DNA of 64,000 nt. Origin: Schistocephalus solidus. Taxonomy: Eukaryota; Platyhelminthes; Cestoda; Diphyllobothriidea; Diphyllobothriidae. A model generated the notes under the pieces. It was not told the origin of the DNA, made no database searches, and saw only the letters and a list, made by a program, of their open reading frames with translations. Made by a program: the position numbers and the translations under genes. Positions within the stretch are counted from its first letter, which is position 1; every line of letters begins with the position of its first letter. This document shows positions 43,626-54,496 of this stretch, piece by piece. The stretch covers positions 62,001 through 126,000 of the forward strand of contig WEDG01001288.1 of assembly GCA_017591395.1 (NCBI GenBank), read 5' to 3'.

Positions 43626-44069
43626 ACGTAAGCATGATAATCTTGAATCGTCAGACTCTTTGAGGCCCATCTCCTGTTCGAACTACTTTTTGTCTGTAGA
43701 TCTAGCCAGTGACCCAAAAGTCTGACCGCTGTTTGTTCCTTAAGTGCGGGGAGGTGGATAACTGTTCGCAAAACAAAGGCAAATTTTCCATGCCGTCGCT
43801 GGGAAACGACAAGCGGATAATCAAGGAACGGGGCTTTGATCCTGCCAGCATGCTCAAAGGCAAGCATACTGCTCAATTCGGAAGATGCCCATTTTTGTAC
43901 GAATTGAGCTAATTTGGGCATAGTGCAATGTGCCCCTTAACGGCCCGCTTGTTAGATGCACCGGACGAACACGGGGGCCAAATATGGGCACGGCAGGCGT
44001 TATTTAGGATGTGCTCCCATAAACAGATGCTGAACATGCGGGGTCTGGTTGCACGCGTAGGTGCAGGAT

Positions 44070-44390
44070 CATGCCGCACCAGCCACTCTTGTAAATTTAT
44101 GGCATTCCCACTCCGTGGGATCAGATCCAGCTGCGGCGGCGGCGGCGGCCGCGGCACAGTCAGGAGTATCTCCGGCCGCGCCAGTCACCTGCACCCGACC
44201 CCGTCTCTGGTCTTCTCGACTCTGTCTTGACACCAGGCACAGGCGGGTGAGGGAAGAGAGAGTGCGGCAGCTGCAGCGCAAGTCTACTATCACCCAAAAA
44301 CTCTAATCCAAGTGCAAGTAACCGACCCTGCATGCTGTGGAGCATATGGTGGACACTGTCGAAACCGACGGTGGAAATGCCGTACTGAGA
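44070..44390 (+). mobile_element. RTE 3'-UTR fragment
   Basis: The plus strand matches the 3' end of the RTE family: GGCATTCCCACTCCGTGGGA, then CGACTCTGTCTTGACACC, GTGAGGGAAGAGAGAGTGCG and GTGGAGCATATGGTGGACAC. It also contains a (GGC)n patch at 44134-44150 absent from copies 1 and 2. Confidence 0.7.
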
Positions 44391-44409
44391 GGAAAGTAAG
44401 ACGCAATCA

Positions 44410-44500
44410 CTGAGATGAGAAATTTATTCGCCTAACGTTTCAGATTCTCGCTCGAACCCACTATTAGAGATTTCATCAGATACGGGTTAGTCATACCGAG
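44410..44500 (-). repeat. Hairpin motif, single minus-strand copy
   Basis: The minus strand reads GTGGGTTCGAGCGAGAATCT, then GAAACGTTAGGCGAATAAAT, the motif found at the ends of foldback element K. Confidence 0.6.
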
Positions 44501-46097
44501 GGAGTCGCAGTATATGTAGGATATAGTCGCTATGCATCCTCAGTTACTGTTTCCCCGTTCATCGATGATGGGTGCCCCCTGGTGCAGAAATGGCTTGATG
44601 GCCACCATTCAAGTAGTTAATTGCTGAAATGTCACCACTCGTTTTGGATGTTGCCGTGATGATTGCTCGGCGAGCAATGAATAACGCAGCACCCGTGGCT
44701 CCTAAAGCTCGTTTCAACCAGCCCTTACTAAACGTTCGAATGCGGTAAGCTCTTTTTTTCAAACACCAGCCGAATGTTTGGATTTATTTATAAATTTTGG
44801 TAGGTGTGAAGAAGATGTCAGCATTTTTGCGTCAGTCTGCTTCCACTTTGGTTCGAGTTGAAGATGGTTAACATAATAATCGTTCCAAGGCCACGTTAAC
44901 TTTTATCCACCGAGCTTGATTTGGACAGTAAAATACGAAAAAAAACACGAGACAAGTATACTGACTCTTTTCATCATTTTTGAAATCTGCCCTGTACACC
45001 TTTCACTATTTTAATACGCATTATGCAAAAATTCGGTCTAACTACTGCATACGTCTTCTAATTGAACGTTCACCATTCCACTTTTTGCGATATTAGCCTA
45101 CTGAATTTTTAGGACCCACTGTCTTTAGCTTTAAAGATACGCGAGTTTTTTGACGTGGTTCTGGTCATTTCCAGTCACTTTGTGAGTCTATCAGTTCTTC
45201 GTCGGGACAATTTTTATGGGTTTTTACTAACCTCTTCCCTCGCACTGAAATGGCGTCATACCAACGTGAGTGCCCTCGCGGAGAAAATTAGCTCCGCTGT
45301 TTGAAGTCGCAAATAGGCAACCAGGTCACAAGACAACAAAATAGAAAAAACCTCGGAGCAGACTGAAATAGCCACTCTCCTCCCCCCGAAGTATTCACGT
45401 GCCCTAACATCAACTGCCAAGGAACTTGAACCGAGTCGCATGCATAGAGGGTGTATATCAGCATGGAGCCAGGACTACAACATTGGTTCCCCTTTAAGAG
45501 AAGTTGGAATATAGTTTGCGTCTGTTGGATTAGATTGAACCTTTAGTTCGTACTTTTAGAAGGTAAACACCGTCTGGGGTTGATATCTGCAACAGAAGCT
45601 TTGGCGGCCGGGTTATATTAGCCAGCTTTCTTTCCTGCAAGTTACGTTCTTATTTATGAGTTTGAACGTGAGTCCGCGATGTCCGGCAAATGTAGTTTTC
45701 GTTCCCATGAGCCACTTCGTCTCATTTCGAATGTTTTATCCCAGGCAGCGGTCTCTCCTCTCATTGTCCCAGTGACAGGCACAAGTTTTGTAAAACTCTT
45801 CATCTACCTGTTTTGAGCATAAATATCCCTGTCTAGCTTAGGACTCCTTTCGATGTCTGTTTCCCCGTTGTATATATCTCAAAGTCTGGCAAGTTCTAGT
45901 TCAACTGGATTTGTGGAGCTCATCCGTTTCCGCTCGCAGCTTATAAGAAGTTATTTAACGTATTTTTACGGACTTCCTATTTTTTAAGCAGGGCTGAATG
46001 ACGGATTTTGACTTTATGGTTTTTATTTGCAGTTCGGAGGGGTTTTAGGCTGTAGTTCTAACGAGAATGCCCAACAGACATTGAATACTCCAGGAGA
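44501..46097. other. Gene-free intronic stretch
   Basis: I see no recognisable repeat or exon. Confidence 0.35.
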
Positions 46098-46960
46098 AGA
46101 AAATGCGATCGCTGGAACAGGCCTGAGGCTTTGGATTCTAACTTGAACCCATCATCAGATTCAGTCGCAGATTAAGGGTAAAAAAAGGTACAAAGTACGG
46201 ATTATTTATGGTATGTAGTGGCCACGTGCTCACATGCGTACTACATTTAGCAGCTATCGCGATCACCACTGGGAGGAGTCGTAATTGATGCGATGCTAAC
46301 TTGGTCGTCCGCGTCCGAGCCGCTAATGGCCGTCATTTCATCATCTATGTTAGATATAGGCAAATCAACTACGTCAGATAAACCGGGAGGTAACTCTGGG
46401 CGCGAATGGCCGAGCATGCATCAGTGGTGAGGAATAGGAAAGACGATAGCTCTCAAGTTTGAGGCTTTCTCGATGGGACCCAGTGGAGCCCAAAGCTTTG
46501 CAAAGTTTGATAACTACGTGAGCCACGAGCAGCTCAAGTCAAGGTTCTCAGGCTCGCACTCCATCAACAGGCGCAAAGGCCTCCCGTTCGCCATATTTTG
46601 TGTTGTGGTCTTGCCCGAGCAGGGGAATCAGCCACGTTAGGAGGGCGTGGCTGACTAACACCTCCAATGACAGTGAGCCAAATGGCTGAGTAATTTTCAT
46701 CCCAAAAATCCAAAACGGATTATGAAATCATGGCCATTAATGACTCGGACGCGGACGGCCAAGCCAGCATCGCATCAATTATGACCCCAGCGGTGATCAT
46801 GATAGCTTCTAATTGTAATACGAATGTAATTGCATGATGACCACACATCGTGTATCTCTATGACTCCTTATCTGTGAGTGATCTGATGATGGGTTCGAGT
46901 GAGAAGCCAAAACTTCAGACCAATAAATTTCTTGTTCCAGTGATCGCATATTCTCCTCCT
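46098..46960. mobile_element. Foldback-type element K with approximately 250-bp inverted arms
   Basis: The left arm (46098-46350) and right arm (46710-46960) are imperfect reverse complements. Both include the hairpin motif at the outer end and GGCTCGGACGCGGACG / GACTCGGACGCGGACG with GCATCGCATCAATTA inside. About 360 bp of unique centre (46351-46709) lie between; the centre and right arm are also found at 25010-25620. No transposase or RT frame is seen. The structure fits a non-autonomous foldback transposon, or a PLE derivative with inverted terminal repeats. Confidence 0.7.
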
Positions 46961-47369
46961 AAACTGCTTCCTGAGTACTCAATTTCAAGTGATCGGAAGC
47001 CATGTGGACTATATGTGCACAAAGCGAATGTCATCAGACGAGTTTGAACCATCGATCTCCTGATTTCGCATGGGGTGCATTGTCGACGTTATGAGAGCAC
47101 CCCTGCAGACTATACGGCAGTTCGAGCGCCTAAGAATTGACGACGGCCACCACGTGTCACACTCAGGGCATCCACCACTGATGACTTCTGTGTGACTTTT
47201 GCTAAGAGCGAAGTTGATTTTCACGCATCTGCCTCACTTGCTCCTCTCTCACCCAATTTGCGCCAATATCAAAATGACCGGATTCTGTCTCTGGCGTATT
47301 GGCTAATGAAGTAAAACAGCCTATTTAGACGTCTAACCTGACCTGGTCCCACAGACAGAACGAATTTCC
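46961..47369. other. Gene-free intronic stretch
   Basis: No feature recognised. Confidence 0.35.
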
Positions 47370-47670
47370 TATGGCTGGGAATGTCACGCAGGCCAAATTA
47401 AGAAGATACTATTGCAGCTTACTCTCAGTTCTCAGCAGTGAGTTACCCCGTTACTTGGCAGTCTTTCAAGCCCCGACTCCTAGCGCGTCGTGATAGATCC
47501 AAGAGCGTCTTATCAGTTATAGAGAGGAATGCGCTAATTTTTCGTAGGGATGGAGTCCCCGGTGTCGGCCTCCTTCTCTCCTACATTGCCCATGCACTCG
47601 TCGACTGTCCATGTCTGTCTCAACCAATGGCCTTGAGCGCATTGGCTGAAACAGTGTGAAGGTCAACGTC
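47370..47670 (-). mobile_element. RTE 3'-UTR fragment, diverged
   Basis: CCAAATTAAGAAGATACTAT, CAGTCTTTCAAGCCCCGACT, GCGCGTCGTGATAG and GGAATGCGCTAATTTTTCGT match, with many changes, the 3'-UTR module at 17465-17670 of RTE copy 1. Confidence 0.6.
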
Positions 47671-48212
47671 AAACACGTGGCATACGCGCATGTACAGCAG
47701 TAAATATGGTGTCGCTTGAACTCTGCACAGTTCAAGAAACGTGTGCCGTGAGGCAATCTGGCCCCGGTTTGCTCCAGCACATCAGCAAAACAGCCCTTTT
47801 ATGAGGTCATACCGTAAATTCAAGCATGATTAGTCAGACTGCGAGCGAAAGCGTGTACTACCGGTCTTTTCAGAGGCATCCCAAAACCGCGATGATTATT
47901 AGTTGGTAGGTGCGATGTTGCCTGAAAGTACCTGTACTATGGACTGGTTCGGCATTTTCATACCAAAAAGTAGTAATGGACTCGCGCGGACTCAGCGCCT
48001 GCCAGTCTGACCCGTGGTTTGGTTCAGCACCTCTGTGAAGCAGTCCGTTTTAGGAGCTAGAAGAATCAGTAATCCTTCTTCTGAATCACAGACGAGCTTG
48101 CAGTCTTTTTTATCTAGATCCAGATCCCAGTCTACAGAATATGTTTTGTTTCCTCAATCAATTTTACCTGGTAATCACGCGCCTCCCCCTCATCTCATTT
48201 TCTCAATACCAG

Positions 48213-48529
48213 ATCCGGAATGCTACCCATCGGACGACCCCTGCTCCGAATTACCTTGCAAAAACAGCGGTATCTGCGTGAAGTCAGAGGGGACGACGCG
48301 TGGCTTTGTCTGTCAATGTCCGCTCTTCTGGTGGGGAGACTTTTGTGAAAAGCACATTTCGCCCTGTTCTCTCGCCGAGCAGATAGAGACCCGTGCTCGG
48401 GAGTACAGCTCCAGTACGCGGAATCGCTCCGTCTGCCTGAACGGAGGTATCTGCATCGATCACCCAACCAAGTTTGACTACTTCTGTAAATGCCCCAGTG
48501 GCTGGTCGGGCAATCGGTGTGAGCAGCAG
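48213..48529 (+). CDS. Notch ligand, EGF repeats 2 and 3
   Basis: The first two bases complete a split Tyr codon. PEC supplies the last cysteine of EGF1. EGF2 follows (CSELPCKNSGICVKSEG, then GFVCQCPLFWWGDFC) and then EGF3 (SPC, ending VCLNGGICIDHPTKFDYFC, then KCPSGWSGNRC). EGF3 has an unusually long, polar segment between its first and second cysteines (SLAEQIETRAREYSSSTRNR). The exon ends in phase 0 at CAG|GTAAGT. All six cysteines of both repeats are present. Further EGF repeats, a transmembrane segment and a cytoplasmic tail would be expected next but were not found to the right in this window. Confidence 0.88.
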
Positions 48530-48941
48530 GTAAGTTCTGGCGTGTGAGTCTGCAGGCAGAGCTAACTGTAAAGTTGCTTGAAAATTCTTTTTTCAAGCAC
48601 TCGAGTTTGATGCTGCCTCTGCTTGCCGTGGGATGCTCCTCCTAAATATTCACATTCTGTCCTTCCTTTGGGGGAAAAATGACTTTGATTTAGTGAATCT
48701 GAATATATGAAACTGCTTATCTAGGTCAGCCTGAAATTTAGGAACTTTTTTGGAAATTGTTCAGAGAGCGGCAAGGTAATGTGAACTTTTTCAACGCCAG
48801 ATAGAGACGAACGCCTGTATGCCATCTTGCAACCAATCCAGCTCGCTGGACCGAATTCCAACGTTATGTTTCGAAAACTCCAGAAGTTATGACACAAACG
48901 ACAAGGCAAGAGTCTCATTATCCAACTGGGCGTGTTTTTAA

Positions 48942-49283
48942 CTCTAAGGGCACTTCAGTCTGGACTTAGGGTATTATTAGCTGATAACAGTATGTAAACC
49001 CGAAACTGTTACTTGACGTTCCCTTCGGAATAATTGATTGATTGATCGCCTTTAATTATTCCAGATCAATTGCTGCGACTCCGAATTAACTGGAAACTTC
49101 TGGAAACTTTAAATCTAAGGGCACTTCAGTCCGGGCTTAGGGTATTATTAGCTGATGACAGTATGTAAACCCGAAACTGTTACTTGACGTTCCCTTCGGA
49201 ATAATTTATTGATTAATCGCCTTCGAGTATTCCAGATCAATGGCTGCGACTCCGAATTAACTGGAAAACTTCCCTAATCTGTC
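48942..49283. repeat. 171-bp tandem duplication
   Basis: Two direct copies start CTAAGGGCACTTCAGTC and include GTATGTAAACCCGAAACTGT and TGACGTTCCCTTCGGAATAA. The offset is 171 bp and there are about a dozen differences. Confidence 0.8.
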
Positions 49284-49489
49284 AAAATAAATTCTGTAAC
49301 GCAAAGAATTTGAAAGATAACTATCACCAAGGGTGGAGGAAAGATTCTGAGGTATTTGCTTGTGCAAAGGATTGCACATATACACAGGAAAACAGTTCCA
49401 CGAAATCGACCTCCATGCCTCAAGGAATTTGCACCAGTTCTGTTTCAATAAATGAAATATGCCACGAAGAATATTAAGCGAAGAAGACA

Positions 49490-49680
49490 TGATCGCTGAA
49501 AAAAGTGGAGTTTTTTAGTCTGCCATTGCTGATACTCACTCGAATTCATTATCAGAATCAAAATGTAAATTTGTTTGCCTTATCTGACTTTGTCTCTGAC
49601 GGTTGACTAGAGTGAAAATCCAAGACGTCGGGCTAGTAAAGTTCTTGTTCTAGCGTTTGAGGTTTCTTCGTCGTAACTAC
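49490..49680. mobile_element. Short palindromic element with hairpin motifs
   Basis: A minus-strand copy (49560-49490; CTGATAATGAATTCGAGTGA in minus sense) and a plus-strand copy (49585-49680; TTTGTCTCTGACGGTTGACT, then GTGAAAATCCAAGACGTCGG) face each other. Both are diverged. Confidence 0.5.
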
Positions 49681-50650
49681 TTCCTGGAAGTCACCATGGA
49701 GATTGGTCTGTTACCCGAAGGTGAGATTATACACTAGGCAAAAAACCTGCCTAATTAGTTTCTGGGTTGTTAAAAGCCTCGGTGGGTTAAGCTACAGAAT
49801 CGATCCCCAACTCAGCAGACGATCCAAATCACTGCTTCCTACAACGCAGGAACTGGAGTTCAATCACAGTTTCTTACAAGTGACGTGTTGCAATAAGTGA
49901 GCCAATAAGCTGCACTGGGTATAACTTAAAAAAGCTGTGTGATCTGATTCCGATTCTGTGGATTGAACTTTCAGGCTGCTTGAAGGTGTCAGACACGAAC
50001 CACACCGTCTCTTTGTCCACTTTTATCTGCTAGTTAGTCTCAAAAATTCAAAATAATTTCAATCACACCAGTTTAAAATAACAAAACGTATGTTTCTGTC
50101 TTTTCGGTGACAGAGTTTTTAGTCTGGTGTTTTAATTGTATCTCAAAAATTCTTCCAGATGTTGTTCTTGGACAGAGTTCATTAGTTTCACTGGGGAGGC
50201 GTTTTACGTCTTTATTGCTTCAAAACCCCACAGATGCCATTTGAGCCACAAGTTAATAATACTATTCAGCTGGATGTAGTGTACACGTCAAAACTCGGTA
50301 AAAAAAACGCAACCAGAAAATGGCAGGGACACGGAAATAAGCCATGATCGACCTATGATAGTCTTACTTCATTTACTGAAAAACTGGAAGTTATAATCTG
50401 TCACCATTGAGCCATTAGGCTAGCCTCTCCACACACTCGAATTACTGGGCTCACCAGCCCTCGGTCGACTATGACTATATGCAGTCAGATTATTAAGTCA
50501 TCGCTTATAGCAGAAGAGCCTTAATTCCGACCAAGCATTGGTTGGATGACTCATCTCGATAGTGTTTTGTACGAGAGAGGGAAAACAGAGTCCCTAGACC
50601 CCCCAAACCGGTAGCGTAAATTAGGTTTCTCGAGGTAATATGTTGTTGAG

Positions 50651-51574
50651 ACATAAACATGCACGTCACATTGTGTAAGATATTGTTCCGGAAGCACTCC
50701 TCTTTAGCTTTTGAAGGTTCAAGCTCCAGTCTAGTGTTGCTGTAGGTTACCACCCTGTTGGTAGAAGGTACAACTTTGATTACTCAATGAACCGCATGAT
50801 CAGCGTACTGACCTCGGTTATTCCACTAGCTTGATTTAAACTATCTTTGGCGCAGGATGCCTTCTAAGCCAGAAAGGCCCCTACGGGGTTTATGTCATTC
50901 CTTCCTTATGTATTACTGGTTTCTACATGACAGGCTGGAATTGGATCTGCATCAGGAGACATAAACATGCACGTCAAATTGTATAAGATATTGTTCCGGA
51001 AGCACTCCTCTTTGGCTTTTGAAGGTTCAAGCTCCAGTCATGTATTTCTGTAGGTTACCACCCTGTTGGTAGAAGGTACAACTTTGATTACTCAATGAAC
51101 CGCATGATCAGCGTACTGACCTCGGTTATTCCACTAGCTTGATTTAAACTATCTTTGGCGCAGGATGCCTTCTAAGCCGGAAAGGCCCCTACGGGGTTTA
51201 TGTCATTCCTTCCTTATGTATTACTGGTTTCTACATGACAGGCTGGAATTGGATCTGCATCAGGAGACATAAACATTCACGTCAAATTGTATAAGATATT
51301 GTTCCGGAAGCACTCATCTTTGGCTTTTGAAGGTTCAAGCTCCAGTCATGTATTTCTGTAGGTTACCACCCTGTTGGTAGAAGGTACAACTTTGATTACT
51401 CAATGAACCGCATGATCAGCGTACTGACCTCGGTTATTCCACTAGCTTGATTTAAAGTATCTTTGGCGCAGGATGCCTTCTAAGCCGGAAAGGCCCCTAC
51501 GGGGTTTACGTCATTCCTTCCTTATGTATTACTGGTTTCTACATGACAGGCTGGAATGGGATCTGCATCAGGAG
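50651..51574 (+). repeat. Perfect-length 308-bp tandem triplication
   Basis: Units are 50651-50958, 50959-51266 and 51267-51574, all exactly 308 bp and differing by only a few bases. Each starts ACATAAACATGCACGTCA (ATTC in unit 3) and ends CTGCATCAGGAG. The left junction shares GAG with the unit end, as expected from duplication at microhomology. Each unit carries the same ATG and about 33 codons; only unit 3 runs on into unique sequence. Confidence 0.9.
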
Positions 51575-51754
51575 CTTCAAGGCGAAAACAGAACCACTCA
51601 AATATATCCAGAGGTCAGAATGGCTTTGCGAAAGGCACTTTCATATGACCAATTCGCATTTTTATGTGCACCATTAATTAAGTTGTATCACTTACATGAC
51701 GGTGCGGAACTGAGTAGTATGGAACATAATTCAAGAGCGCGTCCTAGACCATGA
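51473..51754 (+). CDS. Unidentified 93-codon ORF after the triplication
   Basis: The frame starts at an ATG one base after a splice-acceptor-like TTTGGCGCAG and runs 93 codons (MPSKPERPLRGLRHSFLMYY ... ending RARPRP). The first 34 codons lie in repeat unit 3; the same start in units 1 and 2 ends at a stop after 35 codons. The protein is basic, mainly helical in character, with no signal peptide. An AG just before the ATG would suit trans-splicing of a flatworm spliced leader. A second frame across the same DNA is also open for over 60 codons and reads GPYGVYVIPSLCITGFYMTG, a membrane-like stretch. I do not recognise either product. An AATAAA lies at 52035. Confidence 0.3.
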   Translation: MPSKPERPLRGLRHSFLMYYWFLHDRLEWDLHQELQGENRTTQIYPEVRMALRKALSYDQFAFLCAPLIKLYHLHDGAELSSMEHNSRARPRP

Positions 51755-52189
51755 GATGCTGAATTCTCATTCAGCGTCTCTCCAAATACCCCTGTAAATC
51801 ACCCGCCCGAAAAATGTATGCTTAAGCAGTGGGTACTTTTCCATTTATCGACAGAGGCTGTATGCTTTCCACAAAATTGCGTTTCTTAAAGTAATTTTGG
51901 CTGGAGTTGCGTCTTCTGAAAAGAAACTGCCTGAAGTCTGTACTGCGTCCTTACCCTTGCCGTCGTGAGATCTAATCACACCGGGGCTGCCGAGTATTCG
52001 GTTACATTGTTCACAACTGCCGAACCACACACCAAATAAACTGGTGTTTTTAGAGTAACTGAGGTCTTCTGCAATTGGACATCAAGAGATCTATTGACTT
52101 TAATGAAAATACGCCGCATGCAACTTTGAACAACTTACCTGTACGTTTGCTAATAGAAGCGAAGAGGTGAGCTCCAGGAATAAGTCACG
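51755..52189. other. Gene-free stretch
   Basis: It contains a possible polyadenylation signal AATAAA at 52035-52040. No other feature is seen. Confidence 0.4.
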
Positions 52190-53489
52190 AAGACGGACAC
52201 ATGATCGCTGAAACAAGAGCTTTATCAGACTGACGTATTGGATTCTCACTTGAATCCAGCATCAGAGACGGAGTCAGATAAGGGTATCGGATCACTCAGG
52301 TTTGGCAACATTTATAGGATGCCATTGCTAAGCCACCACATGCTTATCACGATTGGCAGCTCCCAAATGCATCGCAGGTAGCTGCACGTGGTGTGATAAT
52401 TGTCTGCCGGGCCAGATGTTGCAGTAAACAGTTTTCATGCCGTTGCTGTGCCTCTGAGGGCCTGCTACTATTATCGGTTCCTACGCTCATTCACGTGTTT
52501 TCGTGTAGTGCGATGATGGCCGGATTTCGTCATCCGTGTTAGTTCTTGGGTAGATTGGGTAACCGAAATTGGCACCAGGAACAGTGGTCATCTGCACGTT
52601 CTCTGTGTGGCCAACTACTTTACCCAGGCAAATTCTCAACACCGAATATGGAGCAGAACGGTCGTTGCACTCGTTGATTGATTGAGGACCGGAAAACCAT
52701 GAATCAATCAGTACGTGGCTCACGCGGTTGTTGCCTCTAACGAGAATTTTGACTTCATCAACATTAAACTATGTGGCCGGGTCCCGTAGCTTGAACCGCG
52801 ATGTGGGAGCTGGTGTAGTTCCTCCCCACTGCTGCTGTGTGCTAGACCATTTGCATTCGGGGTAGTCTTCTAGTTTCCCCAACAAATTTGCTTTGTGCAT
52901 AACTGCACCAGACTCGATAAATGTCCCAATAAGTTTCTTGCCGCGGCAGCAGGTCTTTTGGCCTCATGATTTGGTGTCTTATTGATGCCTCCGGTCCGTG
53001 GGCATTACAAACCCTGCATCGATAGATATATATTAATGACAAAGAACGTTGATAGCGGTTACAAAAGTATATTGTATAAAAAATGTGCATTGCTAAAAAG
53101 TTCTACAATCTGTCTGCATAGAAGGGGGCCACCACGTTCACCTCGTAGTTAACTACTTAGCCCAGACAAAATCTCAACACCGCATACAGAGTAGGTAGGT
53201 GGTTGTGCTTGTTGACTGACTGAGGTCCGGAAAACCATGACTCAAGCAGTTCGCGTGGCTGCAACGACGTTTCTGATCGACATTCGGTGCTGATACTTTT
53301 TTTGGGCAAAGTAGTTGGCTGCGCAGAGAACGTGTGGAGGACCACAGCTCCTGGTGCCGATGTTGGCGAGTCAAATTGCCAAGAGCTCACACGGATGATG
53401 AAATCCGGCCGTCAGCATTTTGACTGCGGGCCATTATCGCACCACATGCAACCACGAGTGATAAGTGTGGGTATCCGATACTTCTGAAA
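52190..53489 (-). mobile_element. Foldback element K, left part, interrupted by RTE copy 2
   Basis: The left end carries the hairpin motif in minus sense (52295-52195: TCTGATGCTGGATTCAAGTG, then AGAATCCAATACGTCAGTCT). It is followed by sequence whose reverse complement recurs at 59113-59230 (CACCACGTGCAG, then TCTGCGATGC). The interior at 52440-52850 and 53090-53460 resembles the centre of other K elements in minus sense, with a repeated ACTGAGG/ATTGAGGTCCGGAAAACC segment. The right end is at 59110-59295, on the far side of the RTE insertion. Confidence 0.65.
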
Positions 53490-54496
53490 GGCACGCTCGC
53501 ACATAGTGACCGTCGTAGTCGGACGATGTCCCCAGTATGCTCCACAAAAGGGTGCTGCAGGAACGGTGACTTGCGCGTTGATTAGTTTTAACTGATAGCA
53601 GACTTTCGCTGCAGCTACCACACTCTCCTCCTCCCCCACCTGAGTTCGATGTCATGACAGAGTCAAGAGGACCGGAGATGGAAGAGGGCGCAGGTGGCTG
53701 GCGGGACCGGAGCCACTGCTGGGCGTGCTACCACACCTGGCTCTGATCCCATGGAATGGGAGTGCCATAAAGGCCACATTAAGAAGGAACCATTGCAGTC
53801 GGACCCTCAGTCCATCTGTCAGCCACTCCACAAAAACACACAATGGGCTGAATAAGAGTTCCCAGTTTATCCTGTCAGTTGACAACCTTCCAAGTCACTG
53901 CTTTTAGTGCGCCGCGATAGTTTCAAGCACATCAGATTGTTTGTAGTGAGGAACATGCGCTGAGCCGTCGACTCCTCACTGTCTCCCCCACCCCACAATG
54001 AAACCCAGGGTCTGAACCGGTCAGTTGTCTGATGTGGAAGTGGGCGCAGCTGCTGGTGACCTCATCTACGCGGACTACGTACACGAACTGGCTCCTCAAA
54101 CACAAGCACTAGGATTTCACACAACAGGGCTTTGAACGGCTCACACCTTACGTGTGTGAGATAGCCAGAGACCGCGTTAAAAAGGAGCCATCGCAGCCTG
54201 ACTCTCAGACCACCAGTCAGCCACTCCACGCAACACACATTGGACTGACTGCGAGGTCTGAGTTTAATTGTCAGTTGGCAACCTTCCAACCCACGGCGCT
54301 TATCACCACGGGATATTCTCAAGCTCAGATTACACATTCAACAGAGGAGCCAGATGGAAAAGGAGCTGAGTATCATACTTGACTCTCAAGCAGTTACGCA
54401 GACTGAGAGCGTGTTTTGTGTGGTGTTGCGTGTGATCATGTGAGATGCAGAGGCTGATGAGGAGAGAGGTCGTGTTATGGTATAGCCGGCGGTGTG

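Larger units (their letters stand above)
42666..48212 (+). other. Notch-ligand intron (5.5 kb)
   Basis: The interval starts GTAAGT and ends CTCAATACCAG. It contains a telomere-like cluster (42930-43150), a SINE copy (43300-43625), an RTE 3'-UTR fragment (44070-44390), a foldback element K (46098-46960) and another RTE 3'-UTR fragment (47370-47670). An AG-rich, CGG-rich patch lies at 44130-44160. Confidence 0.75.
48530..50650. other. Stretch downstream of the last recognised exon
   Basis: It contains a 171-bp tandem duplication (48942-49283) and an inverted pair of hairpin motifs (49490-49680), both listed separately. I found no continuation exon in phase 0 with EGF or membrane features. Confidence 0.4.

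Noticed and set aside
51473..51754. Possible match to ubiquinol-cytochrome c reductase subunit 7 (UQCRB)
   Set aside because: Length and a few residues (EVRMALRK, acidic/aromatic spacing) are suggestive, but the conserved core of that family is not clearly present. I kept the ORF as unidentified.
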